From Winogradskyella sp. MH6 (GTDB taxonomy: Bacteria; Bacteroidota; Bacteroidia; Flavobacteriales; Flavobacteriaceae), in NCBI RefSeq assembly GCF_022810765.1, contig NZ_CP094494.1, positions 62,001 through 126,000 of the forward strand: a stretch of DNA of 64,000 bases, in the 5' to 3' direction. Of the stretch, positions 53,566 to 63,637 are shown piece by piece; the first letter of the stretch is position 1, and each line of letters opens with the position of its first letter. The position numbers and the translations under genes are program-made. The notes beneath the pieces were generated by a model. It had not been told where the DNA came from, searched no databases, and was given only the letters and a program-made list of their open reading frames with translations.

Positions 53566-56500
53566 ATGGGCATATTAGATAAAGTACTAAAGGTATTTGT
53601 AGGAGACAAATCTAAACAAGACGTTAGTGCCATTAAACCAATCGTAGACAAAATAAAAACATTTGAACAAGCACTTGAAGCCTTATCTCATGACGAGTTA
53701 AGGGCAAAAACAGCTGAGTTCAAAGAAAAAATAGCTGAAGCACGTAAACCACTTCTAGAAAGACAAAACGAACTTTTAGCTAAAGCTGAACAAACAGAAG
53801 ACATAGACGAGCGCGAAGACATCTACCAAGAGGCAGATAAAATAGAAGACGATATCTACGAAGTTACCGAAGATGTTCTTAACGACATTTTACCTGAAGC
53901 CTTTGCCGTAGTTAAGGAAACTGCTAAGCGTTTTGTTCACAATACTGAAATTCCGGTAACTGCAAATGCTTTTGACAGAGAAGTTTCTGGTGACAAAGAT
54001 TACGTTACTTTAGATGGTGACCAAGCTATTTGGGCAAACTCTTGGGATGCGGCTGGTAAGCCTATCACTTGGGATATGATTCACTATGATGTGCAGTTAA
54101 TTGGTGGTATTGCAATGCATCAAGGAAAAATTGCAGAGATGCAAACTGGTGAAGGCAAAACCTTAGTAGCTACACTTCCTGTATACTTAAATGCCTTAGC
54201 TGGTAAAGGTGTTCACCTTGTTACAGTTAACGATTACCTAGCAAAACGTGATAGCGCTTGGATGGCTCCAATTTTTGAGTTCCATGGCTTAAGTGTAGAT
54301 TGTATAGATTACCACACACCAAACTCAGATGCACGTCGCAAAGCGTATAATGCAGATATCACTTATGGTACTAATAACGAATTTGGTTTCGATTACTTAC
54401 GTGATAACATGGCACATTCGCCAGAAGATTTAGTACAACGTCCACATCACTACGCTATTGTCGATGAGGTCGATTCCGTATTAATTGATGATGCTCGTAC
54501 ACCGTTGATTATTTCTGGTCCTATCCCAAAAGGAGAAGAACATGAGTTTGATGTACTTAAACCAAAAGTGCAACAAATTGAAGAAGTACAACGCAAATAC
54601 TTAGTAGGAGTCTTAGCAGAAGCTAAAAAACTAATTGCGTCTGGAGACACTAAAGAAGGTGGTTTCCAACTATTACGCGTGTATAGAGGTATTCCAAAAA
54701 ATAAAGCCTTAATTAAGTTTTTGAGTGAAGAAGGTGTAAAACAATTACTTCAAAAAACTGAAAACTTCTACATGCAAGATAACAATAGAGAAATGCACAA
54801 AATTGATGCAGAACTTTATTATGTTATCGACGAGAAGAACAATCAAGTTGAATTAACAGATAAAGGTGTTGAATACCTTTCTGGCAAGGACGATCCTAAT
54901 TTCTTCGTGATGCCAGAAATGGGAACCGAAATCGCAAAGATTGAAAACAAAGGGCTTTCATCTGAAGAAGAGGCGGTTCTTAAAGAAGAATTATTCAGAG
55001 ACTTCGGTATTAAATCTGAACGTATTCACACCCTTAACCAATTACTAAAAGCGTATGCGCTTTTTGAAAAAGACGTACAGTACGTAGTAATGGACAACAA
55101 GGTAATGATCGTAGATGAGCAGACTGGTCGTATTATGGATGGTCGTCGTTATTCTGACGGATTACACCAAGCGATTGAAGCTAAGGAAAATGTAAAGATT
55201 GAAGCTGCTACACAAACGTTTGCAACGGTTACGCTTCAAAATTACTTTAGAATGTACCGTAAACTATCTGGTATGACAGGTACTGCGGTTACTGAAGCTG
55301 GCGAGTTCTGGGAAATCTACAAATTAGATGTGGTTGAAATACCAACTAACAGACCAATTGCCAGAGACGACAGAGAAGATTTAGTTTACAAGACAAAACG
55401 CGAAAAATACAATGCTGTAATCGATGAAGTTGTAGAATTATCTAACGCAGGAAGACCTGTGCTAATTGGTACAACCAACGTAGAAATTTCTGAGCTTTTA
55501 GGTAAAATGTTGAGCATTCGTAAGATTCCACATAACGTACTTAACGCGAAGCAGCACAAACGTGAAGCAGAGATTGTTGCCGAAGCTGGTAATGCTGGTC
55601 AGGTAACAATTGCTACTAACATGGCTGGTCGTGGTACAGATATTAAGTTGAGTAATGATGTTAAAGAAGCTGGTGGTTTAGCCATTGTTGGTACAGAGCG
55701 TCACGATTCACGTCGTGTAGACCGACAGTTACGTGGTAGAGCTGGTCGTCAGGGAGATCCAGGAAGTTCGCAATTCTATGTGTCTCTAGAAGATAACTTA
55801 ATGCGTCTATTTGGTTCTGAGCGTATCGCTAAAATGATGGATAGAATGGGACTTAAGGAAGGTGAAGTGATTCAGCATTCTATGATTTCTAAGTCTATTG
55901 AGCGCGCTCAGAAAAAAGTTGAAGAAAACAACTTTGGTGTTCGTAAGCGTTTGTTAGAGTATGATGATGTTATGAACGCTCAGCGTGAAGTGGTTTACAA
56001 ACGTCGTCGTCATGCTTTACATGGTGAGCGTCTTCGTGTAGATTTAGCGAACATGATTTTTGATACGTCGGAAGGTATTGCAATAAGCAACAAAGCTGCT
56101 AACGACTTCAAAAACTTTGAGTTTGAGTTAATCCGTTATTTCTCAATGGCATCTCCAATTACTGAAGCAGAATTTGCTAAAATGGGTGAGCAAGAAATAG
56201 CTGGTGTTATCTACAAAGAAGCCTTTAAGCACTATCGCGAAAAAATGCAACGTGCGGCTGACTTAGCCTATCCTGTAATTGAAAATGTGTACAACACGCA
56301 ACGCGACAGATTTAAGCGTATCGTTGTGCCATTTACAGATGGTGTTAAGAATTTACAGGTTGTAACAGACTTAGAAAAAGCTTACGAAACAAAAGGTAAG
56401 CAGTTAATTAATGATTTTGAAAAGAACATTACACTTGCCATTGTAGATGACGCTTGGAAAACACATTTACGTAAAATGGATGAGCTAAAGCAGTCTGTAC

Positions 56501-56925
56501 AGTTAGCAGTACACGAGCAAAAAGATCCGTTATTGATTTATAAGTTTGAAGCTTTTGAGCTATTTAAAACTATGATAGATCAGGTGAATAAAGATGTTAT
56601 TTCATTCTTATTTAAAGGTGAAATTCCTCAGGAAACTGCCAACACCATTCAAGAAGCAAAACAACGTAAGCAAGAGAAGCTCGAAACTCAGAAAGAAGAA
56701 ATTCCAAACATGGATGAGCGTGCAGCGCAAAGCAGAGCTGCAGGACAAGGAGCGTCTCGCCAACAGCAACAAGTGGTAGAAACTATTGTTAGAGAGCAAC
56801 CAAAAATTGGCCGTAACGACAAAGTAACCATTAAACATGTGATGAGTGGTGAAAGCAAAGAAGTAAAATACAAACAAGCCATTCCTTTAATTGATAAGGG
56901 AGAATGGGTTTTGGTTAATGATTAA
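53566..56925 (+). CDS. secA: Preprotein translocase ATPase SecA
   Basis: Drives proteins through SecYEG. 1119 residues, longer than the 901 of E. coli. MQTGEGKTLVATLP (Walker A, about 194-207), VDEVDSVLIDDARTPLIISG (Walker B region, about 300-320), GMTGTA and TNMAGRGTDIKL, QLRGRAGRQGDPGSS. An insertion of more than 100 residues after about 330 (IPKGEEHEF...), typical for Bacteroidetes. The C-terminus KQAIPLIDKGEWVLVND lacks the CxCx8CH zinc motif that binds SecB elsewhere. Preceded by an 8-bp inverted repeat at 53527-53549. Confidence 0.96.
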   Translation: MGILDKVLKVFVGDKSKQDVSAIKPIVDKIKTFEQALEALSHDELRAKTAEFKEKIAEARKPLLERQNELLAKAEQTEDIDEREDIYQEADKIEDDIYEVTEDVLNDILPEAFAVVKETAKRFVHNTEIPVTANAFDREVSGDKDYVTLDGDQAIWANSWDAAGKPITWDMIHYDVQLIGGIAMHQGKIAEMQTGEGKTLVATLPVYLNALAGKGVHLVTVNDYLAKRDSAWMAPIFEFHGLSVDCIDYHTPNSDARRKAYNADITYGTNNEFGFDYLRDNMAHSPEDLVQRPHHYAIVDEVDSVLIDDARTPLIISGPIPKGEEHEFDVLKPKVQQIEEVQRKYLVGVLAEAKKLIASGDTKEGGFQLLRVYRGIPKNKALIKFLSEEGVKQLLQKTENFYMQDNNREMHKIDAELYYVIDEKNNQVELTDKGVEYLSGKDDPNFFVMPEMGTEIAKIENKGLSSEEEAVLKEELFRDFGIKSERIHTLNQLLKAYALFEKDVQYVVMDNKVMIVDEQTGRIMDGRRYSDGLHQAIEAKENVKIEAATQTFATVTLQNYFRMYRKLSGMTGTAVTEAGEFWEIYKLDVVEIPTNRPIARDDREDLVYKTKREKYNAVIDEVVELSNAGRPVLIGTTNVEISELLGKMLSIRKIPHNVLNAKQHKREAEIVAEAGNAGQVTIATNMAGRGTDIKLSNDVKEAGGLAIVGTERHDSRRVDRQLRGRAGRQGDPGSSQFYVSLEDNLMRLFGSERIAKMMDRMGLKEGEVIQHSMISKSIERAQKKVEENNFGVRKRLLEYDDVMNAQREVVYKRRRHALHGERLRVDLANMIFDTSEGIAISNKAANDFKNFEFELIRYFSMASPITEAEFAKMGEQEIAGVIYKEAFKHYREKMQRAADLAYPVIENVYNTQRDRFKRIVVPFTDGVKNLQVVTDLEKAYETKGKQLINDFEKNITLAIVDDAWKTHLRKMDELKQSVQLAVHEQKDPLLIYKFEAFELFKTMIDQVNKDVISFLFKGEIPQETANTIQEAKQRKQEKLETQKEEIPNMDERAAQSRAAGQGASRQQQQVVETIVREQPKIGRNDKVTIKHVMSGESKEVKYKQAIPLIDKGEWVLVND

Positions 56926-56992
56926 AAAATAAATATTACCTGAGGTAAAATTTCATTATATTGAAATTTGCACCAAAAAATCTTAATAATAT

Positions 56993-57715
56993 ATGATTTA
57001 TAAACACCTTAGTAGAGTAATCTTTATTTCTATACTAACTCTAACAATTCTTAATAGTTGTAATTCAAGTGATAATAATGATGATTCCGGCGAAGTAAGT
57101 CAACAACCTATTGAACAATATTATATCAAAGGTCTGTTAGATGGGGAAGAATTATTATTAGAAAAAAACATATACGAGTCACCTGAGCTCAACAACCCTT
57201 ATGAGCATAGTATTGACTATGGTGGTAGTCAAATTTATTATGAAGAAAACCCTGATACTCCAGAGACAGGTACTTGTCAAACTAGATTTGCTTGTGGTTT
57301 TGCATTTTATGATTTTCAAGAAAATCCTGAGCAACTAGATGAAGCAAAAATGTATTTTTCTAAAATTCCATTATCGCTATGTAATTCAGAAAACGAGACT
57401 ATTTCTATGGAAAATTTTTTCAATCTTGACACATACACTTATGCTCGTTTTCCTGAAAACATTGTTTTAAATAATGTAGCTCTTGATTTTTTTCCCGTAG
57501 AATTTGATAGTAATGAAAATTATTATTCATCACGCTTTGGTGATAATAATAATGCTTCTTTTGATATAATATCTGCGACAGAAATTGAAGATGGCATATA
57601 TTCTGTTGAAGGGACCTTTAATTGTAAATTATATGGTTTTAATGATCCAACCGAATTTAAGGAACTTATTAATGGTGAGTTTAAGATTAAGATTAGAAAA
57701 AACATTAATGAATAG
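56993..57715 (+). CDS. Lipoprotein, probably surface-exposed, 240 residues
   Basis: Signal sequence with lipobox ILNSC (Cys23), followed by NSSDNNDDSG: acidic residues right after the Cys fit the lipoprotein export signal of Bacteroidetes surface lipoproteins. The mature domain is beta-rich and acidic, with a Cys-containing loop (GTCQTRFACGFAFYDF) and an end EFKIKIRKNINE. No family recognised. Followed by a terminator. Confidence 0.7.
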   Translation: MIYKHLSRVIFISILTLTILNSCNSSDNNDDSGEVSQQPIEQYYIKGLLDGEELLLEKNIYESPELNNPYEHSIDYGGSQIYYEENPDTPETGTCQTRFACGFAFYDFQENPEQLDEAKMYFSKIPLSLCNSENETISMENFFNLDTYTYARFPENIVLNNVALDFFPVEFDSNENYYSSRFGDNNNASFDIISATEIEDGIYSVEGTFNCKLYGFNDPTEFKELINGEFKIKIRKNINE

Positions 57716-57774
57716 ACGAATCTATTTAATTTAAAAGAAACTTTTTCAAACCTTTATTCAAAAATTAAATCTAT

Positions 57775-57806
57775 AATCCTGATGTTAAACCATCAGGATT
57801 TTTGTT
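57775..57806 (+). terminator. Rho-independent terminator
   Basis: AATCCTGATG (57775-57784) pairs with CATCAGGATT (57791-57800), loop TTAAAC, followed by TTTGTTTTC. Located 60 bases after the stop of the lipoprotein gene. Confidence 0.75.
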
Positions 57807-57939
57807 TTCATAGTAAAGCAAGTTGTCACTTCGACTGCGTTAATTGGAACTATCAGGAAGTCATTAAATAGAACTTCCAGGATATCATTAATTTTTTTAT
57901 TCTATATTTACATTACAACCTACTTATAATTAATTTATT

Positions 57940-58479
57940 ATGAACCCAAATCTATTTCGCATACTAGCGTTTGTGCTAAGTATAGCATTTGTATCGTGTT
58001 CTTCGGACGATACGAGCTCAATTCCTGATGAAACCAATAACGAGTTTACTTTTAATGGAAACACTTATGATTTAATGTCGGTAATCATTGTTGATGAAAA
58101 TACTGCTAATAATGACCCAAGTGACATCAGTATTAGTCTTTTTAACAAAACCAGTTCTGAAATTACAAGCAACAACGATTTGAGCGATGTTAACTATGTT
58201 AACTTTAAAATTGTTGATGCCACCATTCAGAACACCACTTATAATGAGATTGACAGCTATGATGTTTCCATAAACAGCAGTATTACAAATAGTGAGTTTA
58301 CAGCTGGCACTGTTTTACTTTCTGATGATGATTCGCAATCAGATGTGTATGCACAGTCTGGTACAGTAACCGTAACTAACTTTACTGAATTTAATATCGT
58401 CTTTACGTTTACATTTACCAGAAACGATGGAAAGGTTATTTCTGGTAGCTACGATGGTAATTACTATATGCCTAATTAA
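57940..58479 (+). CDS. Lipoprotein, probably surface-exposed, 179 residues
   Basis: Lipobox FVSCSSDD (Cys20) with acidic residues directly after the Cys, as expected for surface export. Then a short domain rich in Thr, Ser, Asn and Asp with alternating hydrophobics (FTFNGNTYDLMSVIIVDE), a beta-sandwich-like composition. Ends SGSYDGNYYMPN. Not recognised at family level; similar to small flavobacterial lipoproteins of unknown role. Confidence 0.7.
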   Translation: MNPNLFRILAFVLSIAFVSCSSDDTSSIPDETNNEFTFNGNTYDLMSVIIVDENTANNDPSDISISLFNKTSSEITSNNDLSDVNYVNFKIVDATIQNTTYNEIDSYDVSINSSITNSEFTAGTVLLSDDDSQSDVYAQSGTVTVTNFTEFNIVFTFTFTRNDGKVISGSYDGNYYMPN

Positions 58480-58553
58480 TAAAATACGCAGAAATACGTA
58501 TTTTAAAATAGAAACAGTGTCTGTAGTTTTACTTTTCAACTTACAAAAGAGAC

Positions 58554-59189
58554 ATGTCTATACTAGCCAGCATTGTAGCACAACCCAAAAAGCATCTCAG
58601 AGAATGGGATTTTTTAATTTTTACATTACTAACTGCTTTATCTATTGGTTATGGACAAACAACAGTATTTTATGTCATTTACTTTTTTTGGTGGAATGAG
58701 TTTATTAGAATAGTTGTTAGAAGTCTTTTTTACAGACACAATAAAAGTAATAGCGACAACCAATTAGGCTCTAAATTTATGTTTGGCTCTTTGTTTATTA
58801 TGTTCATTTATTTGGTATTTATCATAGTATTCTTCGGAATGATAGCCAACTGGGACAACTCTGATATTACACTAACCAACATGGAAATTCTATTTTTTAA
58901 GAATTGGTTTTTCAATATTAATTTACTGTTTGTGCTATTTGAACATGTCTACATTAATCTCAACGAAGACAAAACAATAGCTAGTTTTGGACAATTTACA
59001 TCTAACATGCTGGTGTTGCACATTTCGATAATACTGGGAGGTATCATTATGTTTTTTATTGTAAAACCCTTTCCTGAGACCTTTTCTCCTGATAATTTAT
59101 GGACTTCGGTATTAATAATTCTACCTTTTTTATTGCTTAAAATAGGTATGCAGTTTATGCTTTCGCCAAAGAAAATGAAAGCCAGATAA
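58554..59189 (+). CDS. Integral membrane protein of unknown function, 211 residues
   Basis: Five to six membrane helices: about 20-42, 45-58, 79-99, 116-132, 146-166, 180-200. Aromatic-rich (VIYFFWWNEFIRIVVRSLFY). Basic C-terminus (SPKKMKAR). The topology and FWWNEF stretch recall DUF6498-type proteins, but the match is not firm. Transcribed alone. Confidence 0.6.
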   Translation: MSILASIVAQPKKHLREWDFLIFTLLTALSIGYGQTTVFYVIYFFWWNEFIRIVVRSLFYRHNKSNSDNQLGSKFMFGSLFIMFIYLVFIIVFFGMIANWDNSDITLTNMEILFFKNWFFNINLLFVLFEHVYINLNEDKTIASFGQFTSNMLVLHISIILGGIIMFFIVKPFPETFSPDNLWTSVLIILPFLLLKIGMQFMLSPKKMKAR

Positions 59190-59325
59190 ACGATTTGTTC
59201 TTAGCTTTAATAAAAAAGCACTGCTATTTAGATCATCTTAAATCCACAAAAAACTTAATAAATTTTATTGTTACACTTTTCTTTTGCAGTTCTAAATTAT
59301 TTGGTTTTTCTCTAACCAAAACAAC

Positions 59326-59406
59326 ATGGAAGACATTGATGCCACATTAGAAAAGTTCTACAAAGTTTTTGCTATTTATGATTTCGATGAATTTATAAAA
59401 GATTAA
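59326..59406 (+). CDS. Possible 26-residue small open frame or gene remnant
   Basis: ATG at 59326 opens MEDIDATLEKFYKVFAIYDF plus six more residues, ending in TAA at 59404-59406. Compositionally it is a normal acidic helix, but nothing else supports translation. It may be a fragment of an older gene in the 297-base gap between the membrane protein and the sulfotransferase gene. Confidence 0.2.
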   Translation: MEDIDATLEKFYKVFAIYDFDEFIKD

Positions 59407-59486
59407 ATATTAATCTTATTTTACACCAAAATAACAGGTATCGAAATAATACGATTTATAATCTAAGAATTTTAAAAGTCATAACA

Positions 59487-60458
59487 ATGAAACCATTGAC
59501 AGAGCACTGGAGAGTAAAAAAGTTAAAAAACAATATTGCTAAATCAGTAATCAACAACAAAAACTACTCTCCCTTAAATAACCATTATTTATTTGCCGAT
59601 CCCAGAGGAGGCAGTACTTGGTTAACAGAAATGGTGCAAAAAATAACTAATGAGCCTATTATTTGGGAACCTTTACATTTAAATCGTAAATCTAGTCCTT
59701 TTAAAGCTTTAAATTTTGATTGGCGACAATATATACCTGAGGATGAAACTTGGGAAAGTGCAAAAAATAGTTTTAATCTTCTTTTTAAAGGTAAGGTTCT
59801 TAATGATGGTGTTTTATATCATTCAACTTTTAAACAATGCCTAACATCAAGTAGCTTATTATTCAAGATATGTAGAGGTAGCGGATTGATTCCTTGGTTA
59901 ACCAAAAATCATGACTTTAATTATAAACCTATACATTTAATAAGACATCCTTTTGCTGTCGTCTCTTCTCAATTAAGACATGGAGGATGGAGTCAACATA
60001 AATTTACGCAATTCAACATCCCTGAAACACCTTACAACCAATACTATATAGAACATTCTGAGTTTCTAAAATCTCTAAAATCTATTGAGCAAGTTATGGT
60101 TGCTATGTGGTGTATTTCTAATTTAAGAACTTTAAATAATAAACGTAATAATTGCGACTGGATTACTATAAATTATGAAGATTTAATTTTAAATCCTTAT
60201 GAAATAATGAACATCATTCTAGATCAATGGCATAATGATTATGATATATCTCAACTAGATTTTTTTAAAAACAGTAAGACTACAAAAGATGATAGTCCTA
60301 AGTCTAAAGAAAAAAGAATAACTCATTGGGAAAAGAATTTATCTGAAATACAAAAAAAAGATATGGGAACGGTTTTAGATTACTTTAATGTTACGCATTA
60401 CGCCAAGGACAATCCCTACCCTATCAAACCTTTTATTACTAAAATATCTGACAAATAA
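59487..60458 (+). CDS. Sulfotransferase family protein, outside the polysaccharide locus
   Basis: 323 residues. 5'-phosphosulfate loop LFADPRGGSTWLTEMVQ (35-51; RGGST instead of RSGT) and 3'-phosphate site HLIRHPFAVVSSQLRHG (150-166). Also INYEDLILNPYEIMN (about 230-244), the common YEDL stretch near the end of such enzymes. A fourth PAPS-dependent enzyme, 10 kb from the locus; it may act on the same glycan, a lipid, or another substrate. Confidence 0.8.
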   Translation: MKPLTEHWRVKKLKNNIAKSVINNKNYSPLNNHYLFADPRGGSTWLTEMVQKITNEPIIWEPLHLNRKSSPFKALNFDWRQYIPEDETWESAKNSFNLLFKGKVLNDGVLYHSTFKQCLTSSSLLFKICRGSGLIPWLTKNHDFNYKPIHLIRHPFAVVSSQLRHGGWSQHKFTQFNIPETPYNQYYIEHSEFLKSLKSIEQVMVAMWCISNLRTLNNKRNNCDWITINYEDLILNPYEIMNIILDQWHNDYDISQLDFFKNSKTTKDDSPKSKEKRITHWEKNLSEIQKKDMGTVLDYFNVTHYAKDNPYPIKPFITKISDK

Positions 60459-60655
60459 AATTTAAAAAAAGCCTTGGGTATTAGAGATATGGATTGAGTC
60501 GGTATTTTTGCCGTTCTTGGTTTGAAGGTATTTATTAACTATAATGGTAATCCATATTCATCAGCATTACAAATCTGATCTTATTGGGTTTTAATATCTA
60601 GTGAAAAAATATACTTTGCTTTGTTGTTAAATAGATTTTAAAATGACAGAAAAAG

Positions 60656-61339
60656 CTAAATCGTTAAAAGCAAGTTAGGGTCTGGGCAATTGGTTTTATA
60701 AAAGCCTAAATCGAGTTGATTGCTCACACCTGGATAATCGCCTTTGTAATTCTGAATATCCTTTATAATCTGAAAATGCAAATGTGGTGCATAATCTCCA
60801 TTTACGTCAGCAGTACCTAGAGTTGCTATTTGTTGCCCTTGCTTTACATCTATTCCAATCTCTAAATTATTGATAGATTCTAAGCTTAAATGACCATATA
60901 AAGTGAAAAATGTTTTATTTTCTATACTATGCTCTAAAATTATGGTTGGCCCATAATCACCATAATTAATGTTATTCTTAAAACTGTGAACTTTACCATC
61001 TAAAGGTGCATAGACAGCTGTACCAGCTTCTACCCAAAGATCTAATCCCAAATGAATATTGCGTTCTTCTTCTGGTTTGGCAGTATTAAAATAATCACTT
61101 CTATTATAAATACCTCGATGCTCTAAATAACCTCCAAAAGCCACTTTAGCGTTATTGGTTTTTAAATGATTCCAAATGTAAATTTCTAAGGCTTTAGACG
61201 ATGATACATCAACATTATCTAATTCTTTATTATGAATAGATAAATCCAGTGGTATATAAGTATTCCTAGAAACCTCAGTATGAATTAAAGGGTGTGCTTG
61301 AAGCGATTTTAGAAATTCTTCAAAAGAAGATAGGTCCAT
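60656..61339 (-). CDS. M23 family metallopeptidase
   Basis: Start taken at ATG 61339; a GTG 18 bases upstream would only add a short hydrophobic stub. 227 residues: helical N-terminal 70 residues, then a peptidase M23 (LytM) domain with IHLGLDLWVEAGTAVYAPLDG (His and Asp zinc ligands) and YAPHLHFQII (HxH). All four ligands are visible. Lacks a signal peptide, which is odd for a cell-wall hydrolase. Confidence 0.85.
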   Translation of the reverse strand: MDLSSFEEFLKSLQAHPLIHTEVSRNTYIPLDLSIHNKELDNVDVSSSKALEIYIWNHLKTNNAKVAFGGYLEHRGIYNRSDYFNTAKPEEERNIHLGLDLWVEAGTAVYAPLDGKVHSFKNNINYGDYGPTIILEHSIENKTFFTLYGHLSLESINNLEIGIDVKQGQQIATLGTADVNGDYAPHLHFQIIKDIQNYKGDYPGVSNQLDLGFYKTNCPDPNLLLTI

Positions 61340-61434
61340 AAAAAACAAAATTTCCACAAAAATAAGAATCTATTTTAATGGAAAACAGGAAGAAAAATTG
61401 AATATACCCTTTAGAAAATGTTTTAACTAAAGGG

Positions 61435-63030
61435 CTAATTCATAATAACATTGCTGAACTTAGCATTGACAACAATGCTTCTGTCAGAGCTTTGACCTTC
61501 TGGATAATTTCTGATGGTCTTTTGCGATGTTGCTTTATTATTGAATTTAGAACGATTACCTTTAAAATACATGCTATAATCCACATTTTGAGGTAAGTTG
61601 ACAAAAGCATCACTATTCTCTAAGACTAAATTAAGGTTCTTAAACGTCTCAGCAAGATTAGAAATCGTAAGGTCACCAAAGCTTCCGTCTATAATACCTG
61701 TTTCCGTTAAGGTTTCAATATTAATGTTTGAAGACTTAGCATTCAGCACCAAATTATTTACATTTTTAATCTGTGCTTTATCCACGTAATTCAAATTCAA
61801 AGTACCTAAATTCCATGAATTTATTACTACTGGCGAGTAAGATACATTGATGGAGGTCTCCCCTCCATCAATGTTATCTGCTACCAAAAAGGCGTGAGAG
61901 ATATCTCCTTGTAGATTATAAATAACCGAAGAGATTTTTAACTCACCATGTCGTATATTGGTTTTTAATTTTGCTTTTTTAGGGATTTTTATTTTAATCA
62001 CCTTGCGTACGTTGCTATTATTACCAAACTCTACGCGTCTCACAAACTCGGCTTCTCTTTTGTTTCGCATTTCATTTCTGCGCTCAGCTAGTTCAGCTCT
62101 ACGCGCTTCCTGCTCTTCAGAACGTTTTGCATGGCGCTCTTTTAATCGTTCTGTACGCTCTACTTGTCTTTCCATCAACTCGGCTTGTCTTTCCATCTGA
62201 CGCTCTAAGCGCTCTCCCCAAACTTCCATTTTCTCGGCCCATTCCTTTCCAAATTTTTCACCAAACTCTTCTCCCCATTTCTCCATTTCTACAGCATACT
62301 TCTCACCAAATTGCTCTCCCCATTTTTCCATTTCTTTGGCCCATTTTCCGTCAAAACGCTTACCATATTCCTCGCCCCATTTAGCCATTTTTTCTTGGTA
62401 ACCAGATTCTGCAAATTTCTTTGCCCATTCTTCCATACGCTTTTGAAGTTCTTCACCACCTTCTTTTTCGTAGCGTTTACTCCATTCACTTAGATACTTC
62501 TCCCCTTCTTTTTGGTATTTATCATAATCAAACTTAATTGTTTTTATACCTTCTGGCAATTCAGGAAGCTCTGGAAACTCAGGCATTTTTGGTAGTTTTG
62601 GCATCTTAGGTAAGGTTGCCATTTCAGGCATTTTTGGCAATACTATAACTTCAGGAATTTCTGGTAAATCTGCTAACTCAAATTCTAAGTCTTTTAATAT
62701 ATCAGAGTAGTCTCCATCTCCATATAAACCTAATGCACGTCCGCCATGCGAAGAGATCATTACTTTATTATTAGAGCCGTCTACTTTTAAGTTCCATGCT
62801 TCTAAAGCTTTCTCTAATTCTTCTTGAGAGAGTTTATCACTTTCTAAATAGGCTTCAATCTCTACGATATCTCTATTCCAAGTATCGATTTCAATTTCTG
62901 CATAGCTTGTATTTAAGTCTACCACCACATCTTTATCTACCTTAATAGACTGCGATATTTTGCTCAACTTTTTTTGTGCGTAACCAAACGTGGTTAACAA
63001 GCACAACACTAAAATTCTAATTGTGTTCAT
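61435..63030 (-). CDS. Secreted repeat protein with DUF4097-like C-terminus, sigma-factor associated
   Basis: 531 residues. Signal peptide MNTIRILVLCLLTTFGYAQ; a domain with DLNTSYAEIEIDTWNRDIVE (about 38-57); a Pro/Leu/Met/Glu stretch about residues 130-160 made of LPKMPE-type repeats; then about 100 residues of 8-13-residue repeats of the type W-G/A-E/K-E...F-G-E-K (180-275), an Arg/Glu-rich coiled coil (275-330), and a beta-helix-like end (340-531) as in DUF4097 adhesin proteins. It is the last gene of the sigma/anti-sigma unit, typical for flavobacteria. Confidence 0.7.
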   Translation of the reverse strand: MNTIRILVLCLLTTFGYAQKKLSKISQSIKVDKDVVVDLNTSYAEIEIDTWNRDIVEIEAYLESDKLSQEELEKALEAWNLKVDGSNNKVMISSHGGRALGLYGDGDYSDILKDLEFELADLPEIPEVIVLPKMPEMATLPKMPKLPKMPEFPELPELPEGIKTIKFDYDKYQKEGEKYLSEWSKRYEKEGGEELQKRMEEWAKKFAESGYQEKMAKWGEEYGKRFDGKWAKEMEKWGEQFGEKYAVEMEKWGEEFGEKFGKEWAEKMEVWGERLERQMERQAELMERQVERTERLKERHAKRSEEQEARRAELAERRNEMRNKREAEFVRRVEFGNNSNVRKVIKIKIPKKAKLKTNIRHGELKISSVIYNLQGDISHAFLVADNIDGGETSINVSYSPVVINSWNLGTLNLNYVDKAQIKNVNNLVLNAKSSNINIETLTETGIIDGSFGDLTISNLAETFKNLNLVLENSDAFVNLPQNVDYSMYFKGNRSKFNNKATSQKTIRNYPEGQSSDRSIVVNAKFSNVIMN

Positions 63031-63076
63031 GATTTTTTTTGATTTAACTGTTCGTTTTTTGATTTATGAAATTTGA

Positions 63077-63637
63077 TTATGTTATTTCTTGTTCAAAAGC
63101 ATCGTCATTAAACTCTTCCAACTTGTCCTTAAGACGCATTACAAGATTTAATCTCAACTTTAAGTTTTCTATAAGTGCATCTAGAGTTACTGAGTTTGGT
63201 CCGCTTTCATTAAGTTCTTCCAATAGTTTATCGTATTCTTTATTTAACTCTTGAAGTCTGAGCACGTAACCATCAAACAATTCTTTGTTTTGTGGTGTTA
63301 ACTCTACTTTAGACAATTCTAAATTGATGCTTGCCAAATAATAATCCTCTACCTTTTTTAAGTCTGGTGATACATCTCCCAAGGTTTTTAAGTCTGTATC
63401 TACAACTTTAACAGGCTCTACAAATGGAGTATTAAAATACGTGTAAGCTCCATAACTCAACCCTAATAACACGACCACACTTGCTGCGATGTTTAAGAAA
63501 CTAAATCCACTAGATTTCTTCTCAACTGGCAGTTCCTTATTCAACTTCTCTAAAAAGCGTGCTTCATGATCTTGAGACATTTTTGCGCGCTGTGCCAACT
63601 TATCTTCTTCAAATAAATTTCTAAGATCTTGTGCCAT
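63077..63637 (-). CDS. Membrane-anchored putative anti-sigma factor
   Basis: 186 residues: cytoplasmic N-terminus (about 43, LRNLFEEDKLAQRAKMSQDH, charged), one membrane helix (FSFLNIAASVVVLLGLSYGA, about 44-63), then a periplasmic domain rich in Leu/Glu that looks helical (66-186). Overlaps the sigma gene by 17 bases. Inferred as its regulator from position and topology; no zinc-type anti-sigma motif is present. Confidence 0.65.
   Translation of the reverse strand: MAQDLRNLFEEDKLAQRAKMSQDHEARFLEKLNKELPVEKKSSGFSFLNIAASVVVLLGLSYGAYTYFNTPFVEPVKVVDTDLKTLGDVSPDLKKVEDYYLASINLELSKVELTPQNKELFDGYVLRLQELNKEYDKLLEELNESGPNSVTLDALIENLKLRLNLVMRLKDKLEEFNDDAFEQEIT

Noticed and set aside
56950..56970. Inverted repeat AAATTTCA/TGAAATTT as the secA terminator
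   Set aside because: AT-only 8-bp stem with no T-run after it; too weak to call.
62127..62493. Long open frames on the plus strand opposite the 531-residue gene
   Set aside because: They mirror the Trp/Lys/Glu repeats of the minus-strand gene, lack a start context and show the composition expected of antisense shadows.
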